From Verrucomicrobiales bacterium (GTDB lineage: Bacteria; Verrucomicrobiota; Verrucomicrobiia; Limisphaerales; CAIMTB01), in NCBI GenBank assembly GCA_016795425.1, contig JAEUHG010000002.1, forward strand, positions 1 through 64,000: 64,000 nucleotides of DNA, in the 5' to 3' direction. Below, piece by piece: positions 17,058 to 24,917 of the stretch. Position 1 is the first letter of the stretch. Each line of letters begins with the position of its first letter. The position numbers and the translations under genes are program-made. The notes under the pieces were generated by a model. It saw nothing but the letters and a program-made list of their open reading frames with translations. It was not told where the DNA came from and did no database searches.

Positions 17058-19966
17058 CGTTCACCTCGGAGATAGGCGAGCAGATCGGCGAGATCCTGGA
17101 GTGCCAGGGACTTCTCCAATTCCTGCGGCATGAGACTGAGACGGCTGGCGGAAAGCCGGAGGATGTGTTGGCGGGGCAGGATCTCCTCCTGACCTTGTGC
17201 CATGCGGAGGGTCACGCTGGCCGCCGATTCCGAGGCGAGCAGTCCGGCCAGGGATCGGCCGTCCTTGAGTTCGCATTCGTAGTTCACAAAGTTGGGTGCG
17301 ATTTCCGCCTCGGGAATGATGATGTGGTAGAGAATGGTCTCCTTCGGTTGTTGCCGGATGCCGAAGAGGTCGGGGCCCACGGGGATGCCTCTCTGATTGA
17401 AGCGATGACAGCTGGCGCAAGCCCGATCGAAGACGGTCTTCCCGTTCTGGGCGTGTGGGCTGAGTTGGAGCGATGCCTTGGCGGATTCAAAGGCTTGGAG
17501 CCGGTCGCCGGGCACGGAGGAGACAAGACGTTCGGCGCGTGAGCGGAGGACCGCATCCTTGGATTTCCGCAGAGCTTCCTTCTGAGGGGCAGTGAGCAGT
17601 CCCGTCGACAGCGTCCCACGCTCGATGGCGTCGAGGAGCACGGCGGCCAACTCCGGGCGACCGGCAAGGGTTTGAATCAAGGTAAGGCGAAGGGCCGGTG
17701 AGTGCGACTCCCAGGCGGAGTCCGTGACAAGTTCGGCGGCCGTGTCCGCCGATCCTCCCAACAGCAGACTGTGGGCGGCGCTGGTTTGTATATCGGCCGG
17801 TTCAGAGACGACCAACAGCTTCTTCAGGACGCGTTCGGTGTCGATGGACCGATCAAAGGCAAGCAATCGGAGGGCTTGGCGCCGGAGCGGCAGGGAGAGT
17901 TGTGAGTTCGACGCGCGGCTTCTCGCGGCCTCCAATAGCGAAGCCGTGGTGGCGGTCGACGCTGGCATCGCGAGTCGCGCGGCATCTCTGGCGACTTCGG
18001 CGATGCCGCTTAGGAAGGCAATCTGAAACGCCAATCCTGCGGAGGCTTGGGCCGAGGCCTGATTTTGCATGACGGGTGCCAACGGGGATTCCTGGCCCGC
18101 TTGGAGCGCGGTGAGTCGACCTAACTCGGCGACGAGGATCAGGACGCCTTCGTTAGGATCGGGGTTTCGCGCAAGTTCAGCGACGAATGGGGCGGTCTGC
18201 TCGCGATGGCCCAGCGAGGACAAAATGGCCGAGCGCGTCCAGCGGTCCCAAGCTTGTCGATTGGCGATGCGCGCCAAGGCGGGAAGCGTCCGTGGGTCCT
18301 GGATCTCCCCGAGGCTGAGCGCCGTCTGGAATCGCACATGCGGATCCGGATCGTCTGCGCGGGCCAGGACCGTCTCCACCAGGGCTGGCGTGGACGGGAG
18401 CCGGGGCTCCGACAAAGTCACGGCGATTTGGCGGATTGCCGGGTCGGAATGATTCAGAGCGCGCCGCAGGGTCTCGTCGGTCAGGCCGCCGAGCACGGCC
18501 GCCAGTCGAAGTTGGGCTGCGAGGGTCACAGCAGAGGAGGATCCTCGGCGAAGATCACGGACAAGCCGGTCAACGACGCCGGGATCACCACGTTCCAGGA
18601 GGAGTCGAAAGGCGGTATCACGGACCCAGGGGATGGGCGAGCCGAGTTCCTCGACAAGACGCCGGGATGATGCGCGGGCGAGGGCGGTGGGGCGCTGCTT
18701 CCTGGCGGTGGTTCCGCGGAGGCGCCAGATGCGGCCCATTCCTTTGCCGCTCTCGAAGTCGGTGTGTTGGCGCACTTCACCCGGAAGATATTCGGGATGC
18801 TCAATGGTCCTGCGGTACATGTCGGCGACGTACAGGGCGCCGTCGGGTCCGTCAGCGAGGAAGACCGGGCGAAACCAATTGTCGCGGGATCGGAGAGCCT
18901 CCGTGCCTTCGTGGATGCGGAGGGCGGCGAAGGTGCCCCCGGTTTTTTCGAGGCGGTCGCCACGCACCAGGTTTCCGGTTGGGTCGCAGGAGAAGGCGGC
19001 GCCTCGATATTCCGTCGGCAACTGATTGCCCCGGTAGAGGTGTACCGCGCAGGCGGCGCTATACGTGCCTTCATGGCTGTCGGCGGTGGTCACGTTGGCA
19101 CTGATCGGAAAGTAACGGGAAGCGCCCGCCGAGTATTGGGGCATCAGGGTGTTTTCGACGAACTCAGGGCAGTTCTGAAGGGTGCCGGGAGATGGCAGGT
19201 GCGGATTTCGCGCCAGGTGCCTGGCGGCCAAAGGGGCGTGTTGCACCTGCACACGATTCATGCAGGCAAACCGATTGCCGGTGTCGTCGAAGGCAATTCC
19301 GAACTGGGACTTGCCGGTGACGAGTTCCAGTTCGCCGGTGTCGGGTCGGAAGCGCAGATCGCCCTTCTCGGTGTCCACCGCCTCCGTGTTCCGTCCCGGT
19401 CGGCTGACCTTCCCACCACGCAAGCCGCCGGCGAAGTGGATCCATCCGTCCGGGCCGAGGGTGGGATCATTGGCACGAAGTTGGGAGGTGGCGTTGGTAT
19501 CGAAACCGGTGAGCCAGGTTTCCCGGATATCGGCACGGCCGTCCCCATTGGTGTCGGAGAGCCAGTAGACATCCGGCGATGCGGTCACGACGACGCCCCC
19601 GCGCCAGCACAGCACGCCATTCGGGAAGGCGATTCCAGTGGCGAAATCGTGGCGGGTCTCCATGCGACCGTCATGGTCGAGGTCTTCGAGGAGCGCGATG
19701 ACACCTTGCGGACGTCCGTCGGGAGTTCCGACGGGATAATCGCGGTCTTCGGCGACAAAGAGCCGGCCGTGCTCATCGAAGGCGAGAGCGACCGGATCAA
19801 CGACTTGTGGTTCGCAGGCGACTAACTCAACGACGAAGCCGGGTTCGGTTTCGAAGGCTGCGAGGGCTTGGTCCGGGGAAAGGTTGCCCAGCGGTTCCGA
19901 TGCACCGGCATTTCCTGCAAGGAGGGCCAGGAGAACCGGCAACACGGTGGCTGGTCGCATGCGCAT
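17054..19966 (-). CDS. PVC-type heme-binding CxxCH protein with beta-propeller and HEAT repeats
   Basis: 970 residues with a signal peptide (VLPVLLALLAGNAGA). The N-terminal about 400 residues form a membrane-bound-dehydrogenase-type propeller (FEVELV-like opening FVVELVACEPQVVDPVALAF; WLSDTNGDGRADIRETWLTG). The middle (about 420-760) is HEAT-like (DPDPHVRFQTALSLGEIQDP). The C-terminus is a cytochrome c domain with CASCH and a ligand candidate in the KDGRSLAGLL region typical of the PVC heme-binding family. Likely a periplasmic oxidoreductase passing electrons to a heme. It is translationally coupled to the ceramidase-like gene, so both may act on one substrate. The reaction is unknown. Confidence 0.88.
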   Translation of the reverse strand: MRMRPATVLPVLLALLAGNAGASEPLGNLSPDQALAAFETEPGFVVELVACEPQVVDPVALAFDEHGRLFVAEDRDYPVGTPDGRPQGVIALLEDLDHDGRMETRHDFATGIAFPNGVLCWRGGVVVTASPDVYWLSDTNGDGRADIRETWLTGFDTNATSQLRANDPTLGPDGWIHFAGGLRGGKVSRPGRNTEAVDTEKGDLRFRPDTGELELVTGKSQFGIAFDDTGNRFACMNRVQVQHAPLAARHLARNPHLPSPGTLQNCPEFVENTLMPQYSAGASRYFPISANVTTADSHEGTYSAACAVHLYRGNQLPTEYRGAAFSCDPTGNLVRGDRLEKTGGTFAALRIHEGTEALRSRDNWFRPVFLADGPDGALYVADMYRRTIEHPEYLPGEVRQHTDFESGKGMGRIWRLRGTTARKQRPTALARASSRRLVEELGSPIPWVRDTAFRLLLERGDPGVVDRLVRDLRRGSSSAVTLAAQLRLAAVLGGLTDETLRRALNHSDPAIRQIAVTLSEPRLPSTPALVETVLARADDPDPHVRFQTALSLGEIQDPRTLPALARIANRQAWDRWTRSAILSSLGHREQTAPFVAELARNPDPNEGVLILVAELGRLTALQAGQESPLAPVMQNQASAQASAGLAFQIAFLSGIAEVARDAARLAMPASTATTASLLEAARSRASNSQLSLPLRRQALRLLAFDRSIDTERVLKKLLVVSEPADIQTSAAHSLLLGGSADTAAELVTDSAWESHSPALRLTLIQTLAGRPELAAVLLDAIERGTLSTGLLTAPQKEALRKSKDAVLRSRAERLVSSVPGDRLQAFESAKASLQLSPHAQNGKTVFDRACASCHRFNQRGIPVGPDLFGIRQQPKETILYHIIIPEAEIAPNFVNYECELKDGRSLAGLLASESAASVTLRMAQGQEEILPRQHILRLSASRLSLMPQELEKSLALQDLADLLAYLRGER

Positions 19967-20114
19967 GCACCGGGATCAAACACCAGTCGATGAACCGCGA
20001 CAACGGCGGTCCGCGGGTCGAGGTGATCGCAAGACTCCTCCGGGGGCGTTCGGTACCCGCGGCGCCTCCGTGGCTGGGTGAGGGGAGGGATGGGGGAAGA
20101 CCCGCGGTGGACCC

Positions 20115-22142
20115 TCAGGCGTCCGGTCCCGCGGCTGCTTCCGCCGCCGGGAGGAAGACGCGGAAGCAGGTGCCTTGGTCGGGAACGCTTTCCACCTCGA
20201 TGCTGCCACCCATACGTTCCACCACCGACTGAACGATGGACAGGCCGAGACCGGTGCCGGCGATCTGGGAGCCGGGTCGGCGGACGCGAAAGAACTTCTG
20301 GAAAATGCGGTCGTGCTGGTCGGGGGGAATACCGATGCCGGTATCACGCACGGAAATCACCACGAACGGGTTCTTGGTGATGAGTTCCAAGGTGACCGTT
20401 CCGCCTTCGGGGGTGAACTTCACGGCGTTGCCCAGGAGATTGCTGAAGATTGACCGGACACGGTCCGGATCGCCGAGGACGGCAGGGACGGCGGCGGGCA
20501 CCTGGGCGTCGAGCCGAAGATGTTTGCGGACCGCCAGGGGAAGGATCTCGTGGAGACTGCGCAGCGCGAGATCACGGAGATCAACGCGTTCGATTTCGAA
20601 CTGGGTCTGGCCGGCTTCAATGCGCGAGATTTCGAGGATGTCCTCGACGAGATGACTCAGTCGAAGCGCCTGGTCGGAGACGATGTTGAGAAAATCCTTC
20701 CTGGTGGCGGCAGGGATTTCGGGATCGCTTTGGAGTGTAGCCAGGAATCCCCGGATGGAAGTCAAGGGAGTGCGCAGTTCGTGGGACACGGCGTAGACGA
20801 AGTCGCGTTTCATCTGGTCGACCTCGATTTCCGCGGATACATCGCGAAACACGACCAAACCTCCGACGATGGCATGATCGCCGTCGAACATCGGGCGCGC
20901 GGACGCCACGACGATCCGGACCGTGCCATCGAGGGATTTCAGGATCCAACGAGGCTCCGTACCGTGAACATCGCCGACTTCATGACGCTGTTCGAAGGCT
21001 TGTTCGATGAGGTTTGGGGCGGAAGCGCCCTCTTCGGTGGCGAGTGGAAGAACGGCAGCCAGGTGTTGGCCCTGGGCGGTTTCGTGGGTCCATCCGGTGA
21101 GGGTTTCGGCGGTGGGATTGAGGAGGCGGACACGCTGCTGCGCGTCGACGGCGATAACCCCGTCGATGATACTGGCGAGGGTGGAAGTCAGCATCTCCTT
21201 CTCGGCGCGCAGTGCTTCCTGGGCCTGGCGTCGACCGGTGATATCCGTCTCGATGGCGAGATAGTGGGTGAGGGTGCCTTCGGCGTTGCGGACGGGTTGC
21301 ACTTCGATGGAAAGCCAGTAGGGCGTTCCGTCCTTTGCGTAGTTGAGGACCTCGGTTTCAAAGCCACGGTGATCGCGAAGGCACTCGCGCATGTAGGTGA
21401 CCGTGGCGGGGTCTGTTCCTGTCCCCTGGAGGATGCGTCCCGGGGTTTGGCCTTTGACCTCGTCGAGTTCGTAACCCGTGATTCTCGTGAATCCCTGATT
21501 CACCCAGACAATGCGGCCGTGATCATCGGTGATCACCACGCCGTTGTTGGTTCGTGCGGCGACGAGGCCGAGCAATCGGGCTTCAGCCTCGCTGCGGGCC
21601 AGGGCCTGGCGGGCGGATTCGAGGGCGGCGTTTTGGTCCTGGAGTTGAAGATTGGCGATCCTCAATTCGGAGCGCTGTCGTGTCAGTTTCTGCGCCAGTT
21701 CCTTGAGTTCCTCGACGGCTGCCACCTGCGCATGCATCACCAGGAGCATGTCCATACCGGGATCATGGATGGCGAAATCCTCGAGTCCTAGGCCGGCGTC
21801 GAGAACGTCCGAGGCCGCGGTGAACCACGGCGAGCCGAGGAAGAGCATTTCCTGACCGCTCGCCAAAGGTAGCATCTGGCCGCGCAGGGATACGCCGGTG
21901 TCCAGGCATTCCAGGAGAAACAGACTGCGGGTATGTGCGGATACATCACTCCACTGGAAGGCAACCTCCGGACGTATGAGGCGCAGTGCGGTGTGCGCGG
22001 GTTGGCCGACGGCAATTCGAGGGCAGATCCGAGGCAGATTGCGTCCGTGCTGGACCACCTTCCACTGGCGATCAACGGCGAAGTGGAAGGGGAAGGACGC
22101 GGCGAGTTCCTCGCTTGTCAGGGTCAGGCCCGCGGGGTTCAT
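20115..22142 (-). CDS. Soluble HNOBA-PAS-PAS sensor histidine kinase
   Basis: 675 residues from the ATG at 22142, which overlaps the H-NOX stop as ATGA; an ATG at 22154 is the alternative. Residues about 8-145 match the heme-NO-binding-associated (HNOBA) domain of soluble guanylate cyclases: FPFH near the start, RICP, RPEVAFQW, LRGQML, FLGSPW, IHDPGMDMLL. A coiled coil (about 145-190) leads to two PAS domains (about 195-310 and 320-435). HisKA follows with the phospho-acceptor in SHELRTPLTSI, then HATPase with NLLGNAVKFTPEGG, DTGIGIP and GTGLGLSI. There is no transmembrane helix and no receiver domain. It is most likely the kinase partner of the adjacent H-NOX protein. Its response regulator is not adjacent; the nearest candidate is at 27805-29184. 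Confidence 0.93.
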   Translation of the reverse strand: MNPAGLTLTSEELAASFPFHFAVDRQWKVVQHGRNLPRICPRIAVGQPAHTALRLIRPEVAFQWSDVSAHTRSLFLLECLDTGVSLRGQMLPLASGQEMLFLGSPWFTAASDVLDAGLGLEDFAIHDPGMDMLLVMHAQVAAVEELKELAQKLTRQRSELRIANLQLQDQNAALESARQALARSEAEARLLGLVAARTNNGVVITDDHGRIVWVNQGFTRITGYELDEVKGQTPGRILQGTGTDPATVTYMRECLRDHRGFETEVLNYAKDGTPYWLSIEVQPVRNAEGTLTHYLAIETDITGRRQAQEALRAEKEMLTSTLASIIDGVIAVDAQQRVRLLNPTAETLTGWTHETAQGQHLAAVLPLATEEGASAPNLIEQAFEQRHEVGDVHGTEPRWILKSLDGTVRIVVASARPMFDGDHAIVGGLVVFRDVSAEIEVDQMKRDFVYAVSHELRTPLTSIRGFLATLQSDPEIPAATRKDFLNIVSDQALRLSHLVEDILEISRIEAGQTQFEIERVDLRDLALRSLHEILPLAVRKHLRLDAQVPAAVPAVLGDPDRVRSIFSNLLGNAVKFTPEGGTVTLELITKNPFVVISVRDTGIGIPPDQHDRIFQKFFRVRRPGSQIAGTGLGLSIVQSVVERMGGSIEVESVPDQGTCFRVFLPAAEAAAGPDA

Positions 22143-22690
22143 GTCGTTTCCCATTCCACCAGGAAGACGTCATGATCCGCGCCTTCAGCCTTGCTCTTAA
22201 CGATCCGCGAAGTGACAGGGGTGCCGAATTTCCGCCCCAGACCGGACAAGAGTCCTTGGACGAACGAGGCCAATCCGGGGCGATGGGTGAAATAATGCAG
22301 GAGAAGCGACTGGTGGGAGAGAGCGGTGACTTGGAACCGCGGCGGCTTCAGCCGCGGAAAGATCATGGCGATGCGGGTGTGGAAGTTGGGAAGATTGGTC
22401 AGGAACTCGGGGAGCGAACCCCCGCCGGCATCCATGAGGGCTCCATAGCCATGTCTCGCCGTGTGCAGCACCCAATGCTCACCGAAGGCGAAAAGGATGT
22501 CGTGGGCGGGTGTCCCGGTGATCTCGCTGGCGGCCTGGACCAGTCGGTAGGTCACTTCGTCCGGGTACGGTTCGCTGCTGAGAAACAGTTCCTCTTCCAC
22601 CCCGGCGCGCGATTTTACTTCCTCCCAAACCGCGTCGCCATGGCGATGGATGACCATCTCCTGGACCGCCTTGTTGACGAGACCGTACAT
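22139..22690 (-). CDS. hnoX: H-NOX heme-based nitric oxide sensor
   Basis: 183 residues, the full length of a stand-alone H-NOX domain, with the family opening MYGLVNKAVQEMV. The proximal heme ligand is His104 in LPNFHTRI. The heme-propionate motif YxSxR appears as YFTHR (Tyr133, Thr135, Arg137), a conservative Ser-to-Thr change. A strong Shine-Dalgarno (GGGAGGAA) precedes the ATG. The stop overlaps the start of the HNOBA kinase, so the pair is co-translated and almost certainly interacts. H-NOX proteins bind NO, or O2 in some anaerobes, at ferrous heme and inhibit or activate a partner kinase. The distal residues that separate NO-only from O2 binders cannot be assigned with certainty here. 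Confidence 0.95.
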   Translation of the reverse strand: MYGLVNKAVQEMVIHRHGDAVWEEVKSRAGVEEELFLSSEPYPDEVTYRLVQAASEITGTPAHDILFAFGEHWVLHTARHGYGALMDAGGGSLPEFLTNLPNFHTRIAMIFPRLKPPRFQVTALSHQSLLLHYFTHRPGLASFVQGLLSGLGRKFGTPVTSRIVKSKAEGADHDVFLVEWETT

Positions 22691-22797
22691 GAAAGTCGTC
22701 TTCCTCCCGGGGAGATACTCTGCTCGATGAGCCTTCCGGTTCTCGACAAAAAATGTGCGGACAACCCTCGAATTGAGCCGTGGCGGCGATCGGTTGG

Positions 22798-22859
22798 GGG
22801 GCAGCCTGTAAGTCGTTCCGTGGACTGAAGCCTGGTCCGGTATTTTTTACAGCTGCCCC
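22798..22859. ncRNA. Long imperfect palindrome with nested hairpin: candidate structured leader or regulatory element
   Basis: The arms GGGGCAG-C-CTGTAA (22798-22811) and TTACAGCTGCCCC (22847-22859) pair over 13 bp with one bulged C. The 35-nt loop holds a second stem, GGAC/GTCC (22822-22825 and 22835-22838), extendable with CC/GG. The whole gene-free region is 22691-23048. Read leftward, the element would lie about 108 nt upstream of the H-NOX start and be followed by a weak stem and a T6 run before the ribosome binding site. Read rightward, it precedes the sigma-54 promoter by about 90 bp. I do not recognise a known riboswitch class; a mobile palindrome is also possible. Confidence 0.4.
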
Positions 22860-22918
22860 TTTCGCGCCAAGAGAGTTTGAGGGCGAAACCGTTGATTTTA
22901 TGGGTGATTCGATCGTCT

Positions 22919-22938
22919 CGGACCGTCGGTTGGGTCCG
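22919..22938. promoter_or_regulatory. Inverted repeat next to the sigma-54 promoter
   Basis: CGGACC-N8-GGTCCG, a perfect 6-bp dyad ending 8 bp before the -24 element. Its centre would be near -44 relative to the inferred start. Activator sites for NtrC-type proteins usually lie further upstream, so this could equally be a repressor or accessory-factor site. Confidence 0.3.
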
Positions 22939-22945
22939 CTAGTGT

Positions 22946-22963
22946 CTGGCATCTAAGTTGCAA
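22946..22963 (+). promoter_or_regulatory. Sigma-54 (-24/-12) promoter of the surface-fibre operon
   Basis: CTGGCATCTAAGTTGCAA matches the consensus YTGGCAC-N5-TTGCW with a single change (T for C at the sixth base). The invariant GG (22948-22949) and GC (22960-22961) are exactly 10 bp apart. Transcription should start near 22973, giving a leader of about 75 nt with an excellent Shine-Dalgarno, AAGGAGA at 23034-23040, eight bases before the ATG at 23049. An NtrC-family activator gene lies just beyond the operon. Confidence 0.7.
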
Positions 22964-23048
22964 TAGCTACGGACGTCGGCAGGTACGAATAGCCGGCACA
23001 TTAACCAACCATCAAAAACAGAACATAGACATTAAGGAGATCGAAAAC

Positions 23049-23522
23049 ATGAAGCATCGCATCATCAAAGCCCTGGTCCTCGTCGCCGTTGGAAGCAGCA
23101 CCGCGTTCGCTGCGGATTCGGCGATTCAGCGACTGAATTTCCAGGTTCGCCCCTTTGTGGACATTCAGGTGGCTGACCAGTCGTTGGCCCTGATCATCGA
23201 CAGCATTCCGCTGGGTGGCGAAGGCAAGGCGACGGCGAAATCGACCTACTCTTTGGTCAATAACAAGGTCAACCAGAAGGTCACGGCGAGTCTGGATTCC
23301 CGGATGCCGGAGGCGACCCTGCTGGTGCTGGACGCCGCGGCCCCGAACGGCGCGGTGGCGGCGGGCGACGTGGTGTTGACGGAGAAGGCCGTGGACATCG
23401 CGACCAAGGTGAACCAAGTGAATGAAGCCGGGCTCAATCTCGAATACACCTTTACCGCCACCGAGAAGGCCAGCACGGAACCGTTCGTGCGCACAGTGAC
23501 CTACACGGTCGTTGAAATGTAA
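23049..23522 (+). CDS. Secreted beta-rich protein, candidate major fibre subunit
   Basis: 157 residues with a clear signal peptide (MKHRIIKALVLVAVGSSTAFA, cut before ADSAI). The mature part of about 136 residues is strand-rich, lacks cysteine, is rich in Ala, Val and Thr, and ends in alternating hydrophobic residues (VRTVTYTVVEM), like a pilin-type or coat-type beta-sandwich edge strand. The opening NFQVRPFVDIQVAD loosely resembles class 5 (CFA/I-type) fimbrial subunits, but I cannot prove homology. First gene after the sigma-54 promoter and carries the best ribosome binding site of the operon, as expected for the most abundant product. Function is inferred from context. Confidence 0.8.
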   Translation: MKHRIIKALVLVAVGSSTAFAADSAIQRLNFQVRPFVDIQVADQSLALIIDSIPLGGEGKATAKSTYSLVNNKVNQKVTASLDSRMPEATLLVLDAAAPNGAVAAGDVVLTEKAVDIATKVNQVNEAGLNLEYTFTATEKASTEPFVRTVTYTVVEM

Positions 23523-23574
23523 GGCGCTTGGGGTCGCCGACGCCGCGTTGCCGATGTATCGAGTTCGCTTCCTT

Positions 23575-24057
23575 ATGTCGGCCCTCTCCCAACCTCCTCG
23601 CCGATCCCCCCGGCCATCCGACGTTGTTTGCTGGGTCCTTATCCTGGCCGGATTGGTCCGGGGGGTTCTGAGCGTGCATGCGGAGCCGCCCATGGCGGGG
23701 TTGTCGGTGCGCGACCTGGTGGTCGGTCTGCCGTCCCCGGTGGTGGTGGATGGGGCGGCATGGGTGGAGGTGGAGACGGCGCTGGACTGTGTGCCGCGAG
23801 GCGATTGGCAGGTGGTGATGGCCTCGTTGGACGAGGCGATGCCGCCGGGCACGGAGCTGGAAGTGGAGCTGTTTTCGGCCGAGATCGAAGTGGGCTTTGG
23901 GCGACAGCGTTTGACGGATCGATCCTGCATGCTGGCGTTTCGTCTACCCGCTTCCCTGCGCGACCCGGTGCGGCTCCGGTACCGGTTTCGGTACGATCTC
24001 TTTGCCGCACCCGGTTCCTTTTCCCGCGCGGTTCTCTTCACACTCATTGATCCATGA
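23575..24057 (+). CDS. Small secreted protein of the fibre operon, possible minor subunit
   Basis: 160 residues from the ATG at 23575; an in-frame ATG at 23554 and a TTG at 23512 overlapping the previous gene are alternatives, and none has a good ribosome binding site. A basic stretch (RRSPRPS) and a hydrophobic core (VVCWVLILAGLVRGVLSVHA) form a signal peptide. The mature part is strand-rich (LSVRDLVVGLPSPVVVDGAA, VRLRYRFRYDLF) and contains two Cys residues (in ALDCVPRG and DRSCML). Its stop overlaps the next start by four bases. No family recognised; a tip or minor subunit is a guess from position. Confidence 0.7.
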   Translation: MSALSQPPRRSPRPSDVVCWVLILAGLVRGVLSVHAEPPMAGLSVRDLVVGLPSPVVVDGAAWVEVETALDCVPRGDWQVVMASLDEAMPPGTELEVELFSAEIEVGFGRQRLTDRSCMLAFRLPASLRDPVRLRYRFRYDLFAAPGSFSRAVLFTLIDP

Positions 24058-24917
24058 AAATCTACATCGACGTTTGTCAGAATTTGTTTCGAAACATCAT
24101 CCGCGACCTTGGGCGGATGATTCTGGGCGGATTCGCCTGGATGTTGCTGGTGTCAGGACCTCAGGCACAGGCGCGCCTGGTCATCGTTGGCGAGACGGTG
24201 CATCGCAGTGCATTGACACCCGGCGGCACAGGGTCGGGAACAATCACGGTCCTGAATCGCGGCAACGAACCGGCGGAGGTGCGGGTCTATCAGACGGACT
24301 ACCGGTTCTCCGCGGGCGGCGAGAGCGATTTCGCCACACCGGGCTCGATGCCCAGGTCCAATGCGTCCTGGTTGGCAATCGACGTGAACCAGGTATCGAT
24401 CGCACCGAATGGAACGGCAGAGGTCAACTATCGGGTCGTGGCTCCCAACGATGCCACGTTGAATGGCACGTATTGGAGCCTCGTCATGATCGAGCAAACG
24501 GAGGCGATTGTGGCTCCTGCTCGCGGAAACAACCCTGCCGAGCGCAAGGCGGCCATCCGCACGGTGGTTCGGCACGCCATTCAAATCGTTCATGACTTTG
24601 GACCTGAGGCGCCCCCGAGTCTGAAGGTTTTACAGAAGGCGATGGACCACGACAGTCGGGGGAAATCGTTCTCGCTGGATGTCGAGAATCGGGGGGGAGG
24701 AATGGTGCGCCCGGCGGTTACGCTCGAACTCTTTGCTGCTTCGGGCACCCGTGTGGCGAATCTCGAGACGGCCAAGGTGCGTCTCTATCCGGGATGTTCG
24801 TACCGTTACCGCTTTGATCTGACGTCCATACCCGCTGGCAAATACAACGCTCTGGCCGTTCTCGATGCCGGGGGCGAAAGCGTTAGCGGCGCGCAATACG
24901 TGTTGGATGTCCCGTGA
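24054..24917 (+). CDS. Periplasmic chaperone-like Ig-fold protein of the fibre operon
   Basis: 287 residues. The hydrophobic segment (MILGGFAWMLLVSGPQAQA) after a longer N-terminus acts as the signal. Residues about 35-150 form an Ig-like domain with the layout of PapD/FimC chaperones (LVIVGETVHRSALTPGGTGS, TITVLNRGNEPAEVRVYQTD, then PNGTAEVNYRVVAPNDATLN and WSLVMIEQT). A second beta domain covers about 190-285 (FSLDVENRGGGMVRPAVTLE). The PapD-type assignment rests on fold pattern, not on an exact motif. Overlaps both neighbours by four bases (ATGA upstream, GTGA downstream), so production is tightly coupled to the barrel protein, as expected for a chaperone and its assembly platform. Confidence 0.7.
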   Translation: MKIYIDVCQNLFRNIIRDLGRMILGGFAWMLLVSGPQAQARLVIVGETVHRSALTPGGTGSGTITVLNRGNEPAEVRVYQTDYRFSAGGESDFATPGSMPRSNASWLAIDVNQVSIAPNGTAEVNYRVVAPNDATLNGTYWSLVMIEQTEAIVAPARGNNPAERKAAIRTVVRHAIQIVHDFGPEAPPSLKVLQKAMDHDSRGKSFSLDVENRGGGMVRPAVTLELFAASGTRVANLETAKVRLYPGCSYRYRFDLTSIPAGKYNALAVLDAGGESVSGAQYVLDVP

